This document shows positions 21,401-31,739 of a DNA stretch of 64,000 bases, in pieces. The notes below the pieces were generated by a model, which saw nothing but the letters and a program-made list of their open reading frames with translations, did not search any database and had not been told where the DNA came from. Source of the stretch: Phoronis australis (lineage: Eukaryota > Phoronida > Phoronidae). Numbering within the stretch: position 1 is the stretch's first letter; each line of letters opens with the position of its first letter. The stretch is taken from the NCBI GenBank assembly GCA_002633005.1, contig NMRA01000083.1, positions 384,896 through 448,895 on the forward strand, given 5' to 3'. Made by a program: the position numbers and the translations under genes.

Positions 21401-24400
21401 GTGGAAAATTGGAATACCCACCTATTTAGAGAGTGAACTTGAAAAAGGGGTACCACATATAAAGGGCTTCTATAAAAAGTCAGCCTTCGGTAAGCTTCTG
21501 TTTCAGAAACATCTCCCTTTCATGTCTCGGTTCGTTCTATAAACGTAACGTAAACGTAACTTAACCCTTTTGCAGATATTCTTTTTCTACCCAAATCTTG
21601 TTGCTAAAAATTTGTATATCTTAAGCAACCAAGCTTCTAAAAATAAAGATGACTTCTAGTTACCCTTTTGCATGTTGTTGTAGATGGGACTTTATACGTT
21701 TTGAACCCAGCCTAAGAGAACCTTTTTGTAGGTAACTAAATCAAAAAGTGCATTCTTTTGTAGGAAAAGGCACCCAGGTTTTGTAGGGAAACTAGTTGTA
21801 AGTTATCTATCTGAGTTACAAGTCCGTATCCAAGTACTCGTGGCAAGTTCGCAAATGCCTGTATTCGGTTACATGCGGCTATATGACATGAAGTTGCTTC
21901 AATATCTGGTATTAAGGCACATGTGCTTAGGTTTATATGGGAAACACTAGAGTAAAACCAAGGGACCAATAGGGGACTTTTCATATTGGCACTCTCCAGA
22001 GTAGTGAGAGTATGAATTTAACCTGATCCCAACTCTGGTTTGGTTAACAGAAATTCACTGCTACATGTAGTGGTTCATTAATTTAAAAACAGAGGAATAA
22101 AGTCCACTGTCAACCCATCCCATTGTTTGATAAGGTTAAGTTCACCAATTTATTTTAGCTTCTTGACAACAGCTAGGATCAAAATTCTCCAGCTTTATCA
22201 GTAGCAGCCACTGGCTTTGGCGCGGACTCTTCCTTGCAGTGGGAAATGCATGGAACATGATGTCCTTGTTCATTCATTAATAATTCAAAAGGCATGCCTT
22301 TTTTCCATTAGACATTAGTACATCCTATCATTCAGCAATGGAATATCGCCACCATTATGATAACAGGAAAGGTGTTCATACCAGTAGGTTGAAACCTTCA
22401 GTCTGCATTACATGAGATCTGTAGGTGGCGCTGAACACCTGTCCATCTAAGATCTGCTTGCCGTATGACGGGATAGTGAATTCCAATATGGTGCGACTAT
22501 TTCGAAATTCAGCCATTTCCAAAATGAGTTTGAAATTGACTTATCCATTATGAAATGGTAAATTGTGATGCGCCATTCAAAAATAAATCTATTAATTGAA
22601 TGAAAAGTAATTACAAAAACATATCTATGGCAGGAGAAATTAATGGGAATTAATTTCCTGCTTAACATTACATGGATTGATCGCCACATGACCGCAGGTG
22701 TTTTGCGGCTTTAGTTACATTGCATCTTTTGACTCGGATCTTTGTGAGCCTGAGCATGATTCTATTGGAAAGCAGTGCTATCTGACGAGGCGTGTAGTCT
22801 GTGCAGTGCTAGACAATGCCAAGTATAACTTGTCGTATTAAAAATTGATGTATCGAGTGGATATTCATTATTTTATGAAGAACCAGTCGAAACTATCACC
22901 TTGAATCCAGCACTGGTGTCATCCCATTCTGTGTTGACAGCCCAGTACAGCAAACCAGCTTTCTGACATATCAGTAAGAATTATTAGTCTCATTTAGGCT
23001 CTATGTAGTCACGTTAAGTGACCTTAATTAAGTCAAGTTTGGGACCTTGCAGTGCAGACTAAGACTCAAAACTGCGTATTGCATGGTTGACTTATTTACT
23101 GTACAATATAGTGGAAAGGAAGAATTACAATTTATGAAATTTCCTAGCAAAAATAAGTTTCGAGAACATTATTCGTTTTTAGGATAGCTTGTGCTGTGCA
23201 AAAGCCATAAAACATCACTCGAGGTAAAAGTGGGCATTCGTAGCATGATAATTAGATAATAGAAAAATGACAATTTTTGCAAATTTTGCAGAATTACTCC
23301 ACTTGCCATATATCACTTTCTTAAGTAAACTGAACAATGTTCTGGTGTCTTGTTTCAGGAAAGTCACTGAATGTATTTGCATGCTCTTAATTATGATAAT
23401 ATATAACATGAACTAAACGACAATGCTATTTTAACATAATCTATGCTACATAAAGTGCAGTTGTATTCATTGACAAATTGTGAATGTGAAAACAAAAAAA
23501 TCTGCCAAAAGGTGACCTTTACACTAATGATGTACCTTGGGAGCTCATATAGCCTCCATCATGCCAATACTACGCCACGATACTTACAGGACATGGTTCA
23601 GTGATTTGCGGCAGATCATTTTTGCCACAAAACTCGTTCTTAAAAACATTTGGCAATTTTCATGCTCCTTCATAATCGTTGCTATATTTTGTGTTTCTAA
23701 CTAATTTGGTCAAGCAATCACAGAGATGAGGAATTAGCCTGCAAGAAATTTGATTTTGCACTCCACACAACTATTTCTGGAAAATTATTAAATTTCACTT
23801 GAGCAAAAGTACAAAGGCTCTGAGAATATCCCCCCAAACTGCCAGTTACTGAGATAGTTTCTTTGAATTATTCATAGACTGTGATGCACTCATAATTACT
23901 TGGCTAAATCTTTTTTCAGCAATCGCGAAGTGGAGCGTAAGGCCAAATTGATATTTAGTCCTAAAAGGTTGCTTAACCCCGTCTTGATGATTTAAACCAT
24001 CGTTGTGTCACCTGCTGATGCAGCCATTGGTGTCAATCTTGAAATATAAAATCAGTAATGAGCTATAAAGATCCGTACTTTCTGTGTCACAGATTGGATA
24101 TTATGGTTCTTAGTGGATGATGTTTCCCTACAGAGCAATTCTCTAAAAACCTAGGTTGTACTTGCCTGTTTAGCAGACTTTGAAAGGAGTTTTAAAATTT
24201 TCCTCCAAACCTTTGAGGGTTGTCGAGGGTTACACAGCATTATTTTGTTTCAGAGAATTAGATGGGAACGTCGTTTTGATATCTGTTAATAGGCCAAAAC
24301 TGGGTTTGGTATTCGTTTAGCTCCCTTTCATGAAACAGACCTGGGCCCGGTCTCCAATCTTTTTACTCGAAATGGAACTCGAAATTAGGTTCGGTATTTT

Positions 24401-27400
24401 CTACTCTACTTTTGGGCGAACTCAAGATAAGTGTCTATTATTCTATGCTCGAGTACACAATGACTTACGTAGATAATTTATTGCCCTTAGTTCACAGTTT
24501 GTAAACCCAATATTAAAGCAATAAGTTCGAGTTTGAACTCGAAATTTCGAGTTTTTACTCGAGTTTGTAGCACGAATATAAGGGCCTTCAAGGGCAAACT
24601 TGAACTAGAAACTCCTATGCATAAACTATAATGTATTCGAGCACAGTCTGATAACCAATTATCTTAAGTTCGCACAAAAGGAGCAGAGAAATTGCCCAAA
24701 ATATTTTCGAGTTCGTTTCGAGTACAAAGATTAGAGACCGGGCCCTGGTATCAAAATCAATTTTCTTCGGAGGCCTATTTGCTTTTTGAAAGCAATCCGA
24801 TCACATTCTTCTCTTTTGTTTGATTTCAACAGTTTCAATAAAATATGTGACGGCCATTAGGCTTCAACAGATGAAACTAACCCACCATGAAAAGCAACTT
24901 ACTGAGCATGGCGTGCGTTTCCTAGATGCGAGAACCTCGCAAGATCACGCAAGACTTTGGAAGATATTGCATGTATTACAAGACTTTGCAAGATCTTGCG
25001 TGTACCACAAGACTTTGCAAGATCTTGCATGTATTACAAGACTTTGCAAGATTTTGCATGTATTACAAGACTTTGCAAGATGTTGCATGTATTACAAGAC
25101 TTTGCAATATCTTGCATGTATTACTAGACTTTGCAAGATCTTGCATGTATTACAAGACTTTGTAAGATCTTGCATGTATTACAAGACTTTGCAAGATCTT
25201 GCATGTATTACTAGACTTTACAAGATCTTGCATGTATTACAAAACTTTGCAAGATCTTGCATGTATTACAAGCAAAGCACGTGATCATACTACTTTCCTT
25301 CACGAGATTCTTTGATCTGTGGAATTCAGCCCTGGTGTGAAGCCCAGTTATTCTCGAGCTCAAAGATCAGTTCTAATCTGAGAAGGGAACAAAATGAGAC
25401 CGATTGCTTAAAACACAAAATGGAGAAAAATTATATTGTTGAAGAGGCTGGTGCACCGGGACAAAATTCATTTTTTTTCATTTTTTTTCATTTTCTAGTT
25501 GTTTAGTGTTCCTACCTCCATACAAAAGCTTTGGGTATATGCTGCAATATTAGAAGCCCTTGAAAATGATAAATGGGCTGCGGTACTTTGACAGTTCAGA
25601 ATTTTACTGTCAGTTGATTGGCCTGAATTTAAGAGGTTATGTTAATTAGGTTGATTCATTTCAATTTCAGCATGTATGGAGTGATAACGAAGATGTGATA
25701 GAAAACCTAGTAGAAGTTCAAATGTTCATCGACAGTCATTGCCATTGCTCTATAACAGAGATACTTAACAAAGTCAACAAGGCCTTACAACCGGTGAGTG
25801 AAAGATACAAAATAATCATTACAGGAACTACCATCAATATTCACTTTTATCAGCGTAGTCTTTATGTCGTCATCTCTTCTATTCAAATGTCAGTGATTGT
25901 GAAACAGCACTCAAGTATGATGCATTTTTGCCCATGAGGTAAAATTGAATTTATGGAAATACGCTTTATGAATACTGTATAATGGGTGGCGAATGTTTAT
26001 TGTTATCCCAGTAAAGTTCCGAGAGTGTATGAACCAGCAAGAGTTCACTTCTCCAGAATGGGTTGAGGGGAGTGTTTCCTGACCAAGGTTTTACCTGTGC
26101 AACCGGAAAAAGATGGACAGCCTCCCATTGCTACTTCTTTCTTTTACCCTCTCATGACGATACCACTATCCAGTACCACCCAACCAGGACAATACCACTA
26201 GCCAGTATCACCCACTCAGGATGATACCACTAGTCAGTATCACCCACCCAGGATGATACCACTAGCCAGTACCACCCACCCAGGACGATACCACTAGCCA
26301 GTACCACCCACTTTTCAATTCCCTGTCAAATTTTAGTAAGATTTTTTTAGAGACCTTTGAAGACAGGTGATTGTTTCGACACTACGAGCAACTGTGTTTC
26401 AAGCTTTCAAACAAAAAGGCCTGTCGTGTTTTCAACGAAGTTTGTGTTAACGAAGGGCTGCTACTGAATTAGATACTAATATGAAATCCAGCATCATCAA
26501 GCTGTTGCTTGTGGTAGTGTGAAAGGGGCTTGAGGTTAATGTTTAAATGCTTCGATTGTTGTTTGATTATTTTTCACCGCCTTTCTTGCTTGCTTTTAGT
26601 TGCTAGGTCATGCAGCAGGGGGCTCTGATGATGACTCGGATGTTGACGATGACTTCGATGAAGCGTACTACGAAGCCGATGAAAGCCAGGACTCAAAGTC
26701 AGAGGACATCAGAGTACACTCATCGAGCAGTGATGAAGATGAAGTCTGTGAATATGACACAGGCCAGGCCAACCCCACTTGTGTACACAGACTGCTTAAA
26801 GGTCAGATAATAATGTCATAGCATGATCCCAAAATACCACTTTGCCACTCTAATGCTGACCTATTAACCCACAAGACTGCATCAATGGGGCATTTGTACC
26901 ACTACTTTATTTTGCAACTGTACTTATCATCAATGGTATTTTTTTCAAAAGAATTAATTTATGTGTCATTCTAATGTCAGTCACGTTTTACAGCTCAGCG
27001 AGTAGCAATAGTTGACATCAGGAAATCCTAGGAACTCAATGTGATGCCTGGTATCGTTCTTTACAACCCAGAAGTGGGTTTGTGGTATTTATGAAAATTG
27101 TGGTCTTTATGAAAATTAGTTAAGTCATACAATGCATTTTTTACCTCTGCAACAGCGGGTCATGACTATTGCTTGCTTGTAGTGTATGTGAATACCAGTG
27201 TTTGCCTGAAGTAAGCCCCTGGTCTTGGTCGAGGCCAACCGAATAACATGGCTTACGCGCTTATGAGTATGGTTCCTGTTTTCTTAACATGACTTGTGTG
27301 CCTGTAAACTCCTGCCCGGACTCCCACAACACGGTTTAATCACCCTTGCACTAACAGACATGACTCATTTACTGCAAACACGGTACCTGAACAAAATGTA

Positions 27401-30400
27401 CATTTCCGCAACTTCCTGCCTGTCAACAATGAAGGTGGTGAATATGTGTTACCCCTGCATTTTGCCCTGTTAAGCTGGCTACAAAATGGAATTTGAATTC
27501 GACCTTTCACTGTCATAAAATGGGTCACTATATTTCTTACCATGGTTGGATTTTATTGCCATTTCCAGTCAGAAAATGAAAACCATTAACTACTTAGGAA
27601 ATGATTAAGTGTTTATTTGGGTTTGCAAACCCCATAATTGTGAAATGGAAATGACATGCATGCGCACATTGCCTTTCACTTGAGTTACTAGCTCATTTGG
27701 CTACAATTCAATATCAAATGTGTTTTAAAGTCACTGTGGTTTTAAACTGCGAAGTGCTTCAGTTAAGAATTCAACATTGACGGCTAACCAGCGGCAAAAT
27801 GACCCTTCGATTCTGGTTTGCCGGAGTTTGATATCATTTTTGTGCTTTAACTATTCAAGTAAGATAGAATAATCATATTGATTCTGTTGTTCTTTTGATA
27901 AGAAACAAAATGTGCTTTATACAGATTAGTTCTCGATAATATTGAAAGTACTCACTCACAACATCTTGGGGAATGTGTACACAAGCAGTGAAGAACCTGT
28001 GACCTGTGTTTATAGGTTCTGCAGCCATGTTTGCAGTTGGCGAACAATGTAAGTTGAGTGAGTCTGTAACCTATGCTTAATAGGCCTGTAATTCATGCTT
28101 CATGGGTCTAGGCACAAGTTAGTGAGTCAGTGACCTGAGGTTACAGACCTGTGAGCCATGTTCTTAACTAGCTAGGGGAGCTATTTTCGTAAGTGCGTGA
28201 GCCAGGTTGTTCAGAGAGCCTGATCAGGAACAATACAAAGATAGCTTTCAGATGCTACTTTATCCACTGGTCTTTAAATATGGATGTATTTGAATTTTTT
28301 TTCATTGCTTTGATTCATAACACACTCCTTGATTTATATTTCTTTGTATGCATTAGTGGTATTTAGATGCCCATCTTTGTGTTGCCTGTTTTGTGGAGAT
28401 CCTTACTAGCATTGGTCTGTTTCAGATCTTAAGAATATGAAGAAAGCCAATGGGCAGTTTGGTGTACAAGGTAACCCCCACAGCAACAATCTGTTGATCT
28501 GGGTGAGTGAGCTAACTCGCACTGTACTTACAAGTGGACAGTCTGACTATACACATTAGGACGTTATCCTGTTGACCACAACTTGTTCGATCGGATAGCA
28601 AACGGAACAGTTGGCCAGTTGACCAGTGTAGCCAGTAGCTTACATGGTGCGGTATTGGTGGTTGGAGGGCTAGTTCTCTTTTGTTCGATAATTGCTCTAA
28701 TCCCGATAAGATCATATCTAGCCTGACTGGGCTGTGCAGTTAAAAATAAAATATAAGTTATATTAAAACATAAACCAATAACAATTCTGAATTCCTCATC
28801 AAACGCTGATTGTGTTTAGTTTTTGAATAACCAAAATTGTCCAACTAGACTGAAGTTAAGAGAATCTAATTCTGTCGGAAAGCATTAGTTTCAGTAACTC
28901 TTTGAAGCATGGTGGATAATTGGCCTGCCTGTTGTTATACCAGACAAAATACTGCGCTCAGCAATTAACAAAGGAGCCAGATGTTATCACATGTTTAGAA
29001 CCTGCATAAGTTTGGTAAAGTCACTGCACTAAACAGGAGAACACCCTAATGAGACCAGTTAAAGGAGCATTTCCACTATTTGCCATTAGATGAAAATCAT
29101 GCAATAAAGAAGATGTCATGTTAAAGGGAAAAGCTAACATAAAATAAGACAGCGCAATGCGATCATCTATAACTATGTGTACAACAGATAATGAAATGAG
29201 GAAATGGAAATTATTGGTCACAGCGAAAGTATGTAATAGTAAGGAAAATGGCAATAGTTTGATTTTCACTGAACGAATGAAAGCTTTTTCCAGGGAAGGG
29301 ACCCTGATAGTTATGTGGAGATGTTTATTGTGCTTTCAGGATGTCCAGCTCACAAGCATTCCTCCAGACACACATCTTGGCCAGGATTTGGTCAAATATT
29401 CTCAGAAGTACAATGAAGAGGTACGTCTCCCCACCAGAGTGCGTTTTAGACTGGGGTTGTGTTGCAAGTGAAGATTTGTAATATCTAATTATGCTATTTG
29501 GTATTAAAAGACTACCCTGCTGCCATTTTTGTGGAGTTATTATGTTGTAGTTTTTTTTCTGGAAAATTTAACCATACTGTATTTGTTTCTAGCCACGAAA
29601 TCCTGTGTATGTTTTTGTTAGGATTAACGTAATGTATTTGAAGTTTTCAATCTTATTTAGTTGTTGCACAATAAATGAGATTACCTTCACTAGAGGGTGT
29701 CTCTCTTAACTGATAAACCATGGCTTTTATCAACAGTAGGAAGTGTCAAACAGATCAGGCTCACTTTCTTTTCATAGGGATTTTAGAAATTGCTAGTAAT
29801 ATCACAGATTAATACAATATTGCATGATTCTTTCTGACTATCTGTTGACATTTGTGTTTTTGTATTATGCTTAATTTTGTCTGTTTTAGCCTGTTGTACA
29901 GCTAGAAATGAAATTTCCCACTGACTATCCTATGGCGCCTCCTTTTGTCAGAATTCGCAAGCCAAAGTTCAAGTTTTTAACAGGTACATTGTTAGGGGAG
30001 TTGATCTTCTTCCGTGGACATTCTCATTAATAGAGTCCGTTTCTCATATGTTCTTATTGGCTGTATTTCATTTCTCATTAACGGTAACTCAGTTCTTACA
30101 AACTCATTTAACCACATTTTCACTGACTGAAGGCAGTGAGTTGCCTGGGCTTGACACTATGTGGTAAATGCTTGGTACAAAACATCAAATTTGTTACTAT
30201 ACTTGGGCTGGGAACATATGCACTTCATTTGAAAAGAATTGCATTCACGAGAACAGAATTTTGGCATGTGAGAAAAGAACTACAGCTTGTGAGAAAAGAA
30301 GTATATTAATGAGGAGAGGAAAATGCTGTTTGGTTAGTGAACGCCCTTGCAGTTGAGATTGTGGGATTTTTCTGCAAGCAAAGAACATAACTTAAAGATC

Positions 30401-31334
30401 ATAAAGAATAAAATACATGACTGCTACCTAGACTGTCTTTGTCACAGATGTTGAAAATATAGATTTTATTATAACTATTATTCATCATATTAAGGACTTT
30501 CTTGCCACTCTTGCACCATTGGTAATTAAGTGTTATGATGTTTCAGGTCATGTAACAATAGGTGGCAGTATGTGTAATTAAATGTTATGATGTTTCAGGT
30601 CATGTAACAATAGGTGGCAGTATATGTAATTAAATGTTATGATGTTTCAGGTCATGTAACAATAGGTGGCAGTATATGTATGGAGCTATTGACTAAGTCT
30701 GGCTGGCGACCAATCAATGACATTGAGGTGAGTGAATCAAAAACAGCATTGATTAAGAAATCTCTAGGAAGCTGTCACATTCCCCATAGTTGTGCAGGTT
30801 AACACTTAGTGCGTCAAATGAAAATCTCAAATATCAGGGTGGACATTAAACCTCTTGACTGAATTTTTGCTATTTTTGATGTTTCTGTCTGTTATGATGG
30901 TCTTAACAACTGTTTAGCTTCACAAAAGAACTCTACATAAGCTCTCAAATCTCCAGACTTAATGAGGATACTACAGTCATCAGTGCAAGTTTCAGAAAGA
31001 GACCCTTCATTTTTTCCAGTCTTTTGATACAATTCCTTGTAGTTTTTGTTTGCCTTGTGGCCCCTTGGTGTCTCACAAAGAAAATGGTGCGTGGGACATG
31101 GACCGAATTTCAAGAACTAAATTTTTGTTTCATTCCAGTTCACGACAGTTGGAGGAAAATAAAATTACTAACTCCGTCATAATCAATTTTCAGGGCATAC
31201 TCGTTCAGATTCGTTCAGAAATTCTGAGTGATCCTAAAGTTAGACTGGACTTGTCGAACAATAACCCTTACGATGAAACAGAGGCGAGGCAAGCGTTTGA
31301 TAGAATGGTGAAGAAGTATAACTGGGACTCCTGA
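18310..31334 (+). CDS. UBE2Q-family ubiquitin-conjugating enzyme E2
   Basis: E2 enzymes carry ubiquitin as a thioester on a cysteine and pass it on with an E3. Exons: 18310-18489 (probable), 25671-25793, 26600-26801, 28426-28502, 29340-29420, 29890-29983, 30651-30727 and 31194-31334; phases match throughout (324 residues). The N-terminal part (to about 100) resembles the RWD-like half of UBE2Q, with WSDNEDVIENLVE matching the family's WxxxSDDPNLxxVLERL. Residues 108-160 are very acidic. The UBC fold follows: FPTDYPMAPPFVRI, then the active site IGGSICMELLTKSGW (Cys262). Human UBE2Q1/2 have GGAICMELLTKQGW here. The C-terminus (QAFDRMVKKYNWDS) is shorter than in UBE2Q1/2. The sequence diverges enough from UBE2Q1/2 that I give no symbol; a distinct E2Q-like subfamily is likely. 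Confidence 0.88.
18859..18859. other. Single-N assembly join
   Basis: One N separates the two copies. Copy 2 begins in the middle of PIGM exon 1. Confidence 0.95.
18860..18970 (-). pseudogene. PIGM: Truncated second copy of PIGM exon 1 (assembly duplicate)
   Basis: The 111 bases encode PIGM residues 1-37 identically, up to the DVD of the DxD motif, and end at the N. The rest of the exon and all later exons are absent on this side. It is most likely the other allele's contig end rather than a genomic pseudogene. Confidence 0.8.
19396..19575 (+). CDS. Second copy of UBE2Q-like exon 1 (probable allele)
   Basis: It encodes the same 60 residues as 18310-18489, with only silent differences seen, and keeps the TGG|GTAAAT donor. 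The sequence continues without a gap to the downstream exons, so this is the copy physically joined to the rest of the gene. Protein-level identity between copies supports the exon being coding. Confidence 0.6.
19585..19738. mobile_element. Polymorphic ~150 bp MITE with an empty site in the other copy
   Basis: Copy 2 reads AAAT-CCTGC-element-CCAGC-TTG, and copy 1 at about 18495-18506 reads AAAT-CCAGC-TTG. The element therefore inserted with a 5 bp target duplication (one base since changed). The ends carry GTTCAGTAACGCTAGGACCT and its inverted counterpart. It lies about 10 bp after the exon 1 donor, inside intron 1. Confidence 0.88.
20335..20406. repeat. 24 bp tandem repeat, three perfect copies
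   Basis: The unit contains CAGTCTGGTACACGTTGTCA and repeats at 20335, 20359 and 20383 without change, which suggests recent expansion. Confidence 0.95.
20592..20662. repeat. GC-rich palindromic mini-element, copy 3
   Basis: CATGGGTGGCGCACCACAGG at the left pairs with GTGCTGTGCCGCCCATG at the right around GGCTATAGCC. It is the same family as 9672-9740 and 9745-9812, here standing alone. Confidence 0.75.
24340..24748 (-). mobile_element. 399 bp MITE, copy B, with 5 bp CCTGG duplication
   Basis: The element (24345-24743) runs GCCCGGTCTC to GAGACCGGGC and is the inverted counterpart of 11942-12340, with the same length of 399 bp. CCTGG flanks it directly on both sides. It sits in intron 1 of the UBE2Q-like gene. 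Confidence 0.88.
24951..25270. repeat. 29 bp minisatellite, eleven copies
   Basis: The unit contains AAGACTTTGCAAGATCTTGC followed by ATGTATTAC. Because 29 is not a multiple of three, the array is open in more than one frame and gives a spurious 154-codon frame (24820-25284). It lies in intron 1 and I do not consider it coding. Confidence 0.95.
25671..25793 (+). CDS. UBE2Q-like exon 2
   Basis: Acceptor TTTCAG before 25671, donor CCG|GTGAGT, phase 0 at both ends, 41 codons. It encodes HVWSDNEDVIENLVEVQMF and the following helix-like segment ILNKVNKALQP, matching the end of the UBE2Q RWD-like domain. Confidence 0.85.
26157..26311. repeat. 32 bp tandem repeat, about five copies
   Basis: The unit contains GATACCACTAGCCAGTACCA and CCCACCCAGGA. 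It lies in intron 2 of the UBE2Q-like gene. Confidence 0.92.
26600..26801 (+). CDS. UBE2Q-like exon 3 (acidic linker)
   Basis: Acceptor CTTTTAG before 26600, donor AAAG|GTCAGA, phase 1. It encodes 67 residues dominated by Asp, Glu and Ser, then TCVHRLLK, which begins the UBC domain. UBE2Q1 and UBE2Q2 have a comparable acidic linker. Confidence 0.88.
28426..28502 (+). CDS. UBE2Q-like exon 4
   Basis: Acceptor TTTCAG, donor TGG|GTGAGT. It encodes DLKNMKKANGQFGVQ and NNLLIW, the first helix and strand of the UBC fold. The RLLKDLKNM junction corresponds to RLMKELRDI in UBE2Q1/2. Confidence 0.9.
29340..29420 (+). CDS. UBE2Q-like exon 5
   Basis: Acceptor CTTTCAG, donor GAG|GTACGT. It encodes 27 residues, DVQLTSIPPDTHLGQDLVKY and SQKYNEE, phase 0. 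Confidence 0.9.
29890..29983 (+). CDS. UBE2Q-like exon 6
   Basis: Acceptor GTTTTAG, donor ACAG|GTACAT, phase 1. It encodes PVVQLEMKFPTDYPMAPPFV and RIRKPKFKFLT, including the YP..PPF motif typical of E2 folds. Confidence 0.92.
30523..30678 (+). repeat. 52 bp triplication copying the acceptor and active-site codon of the catalytic exon
   Basis: Three units (30523-30574, 30575-30626, 30627-30678) each contain TTATGATGTTTCAG, a splice acceptor, and the first 24-26 bases of the catalytic exon with the active-site cysteine codon TGT. The spacing is exactly 52 bp. Only the third unit continues into the full exon. The first two read AAT TAA straight after the TGT. Confidence 0.95.
30651..30727 (+). 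CDS. UBE2Q-like exon 7, catalytic cysteine
   Basis: Acceptor TTTCAG at 30650 (third of three), donor GAG|GTGAGT. It encodes GHVTIGGSICMELLTKSGW followed by RPINDIE. The cysteine (residue 262 of the model) aligns with the UBE2Q active site. Using either upstream acceptor (exon start at 30547 or 30599) would stop translation two codons after the cysteine. Confidence 0.93.
31194..31334 (+). CDS. UBE2Q-like exon 8 (terminal)
   Basis: Acceptor AATTTTCAG before 31194, stop TGA at 31332-31334. It encodes GILVQIRSEIL and the C-terminal helices ending ARQAFDRMVKKYNWDS. UBE2Q1/2 continue beyond the NGW that matches YNW here; this protein ends almost at once. Confidence 0.92.
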   Translation, partial: GILVQIRSEILSDPKVRLDLSNNNPYDETEARQAFDRMVKKYNWDS

Positions 31335-31693
31335 TGTGTACAGTCACAATCAGCTGCTGATGCAGTTAGGTTACAAGCATATGTGCTCTGACTTGTACTT
31401 AATGTAATTCTTTCTTTGTTTTTGGCGTTAAAGTGCATATGACCACCATTTTCAATGTGTTGAGATGTAACTATGTTATCATCACCTGCAAACCTTTGTT
31501 AATAGCATTGTATACAGTAATTCTCCACTCATTTTCCACATAAATGATTGACACGTTTCCACATATATGATTGATACGATTGTCATTTAGGCTTCCACAT
31601 TTTATGTATGTGAGTGCCTGTTGCCGTCATCTTCATGCGGACATCCCCAGTTGTATCTCCCAAACCCTTGCAGTATCTTGGCAGATGCGCTTC

Positions 31694-31699
31694 AATAAA
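31694..31699 (+). terminator. Candidate poly(A) signal of the UBE2Q-like gene
   Basis: AATAAA lies about 360 bases after the stop codon, giving a 3' UTR of ordinary length, just before the satellite array begins. Confidence 0.45.
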
Positions 31700-31739
31700 G
31701 TGGACAGAGGATGAAGGGAATTTTCGGAGGGTTCGAACT

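Larger units (their letters stand above)
20117..24339. other. Intron 1 of the UBE2Q-like gene, left part
   Basis: No exon was recognised. It holds the 24 bp tandem at 20335-20406 and the palindromic element at 20592-20662. The remainder is AT-rich unique-looking sequence. Confidence 0.5.

Noticed and set aside
24951-25270. Regular short repeats considered as a CRISPR array.
   Set aside because: The repeats are contiguous without unique spacers, and the window is eukaryotic.
24820-25284. A 154-codon plus-strand frame with regular repeats.
   Set aside because: It is produced entirely by the 29 bp minisatellite and is open in a second frame as well.
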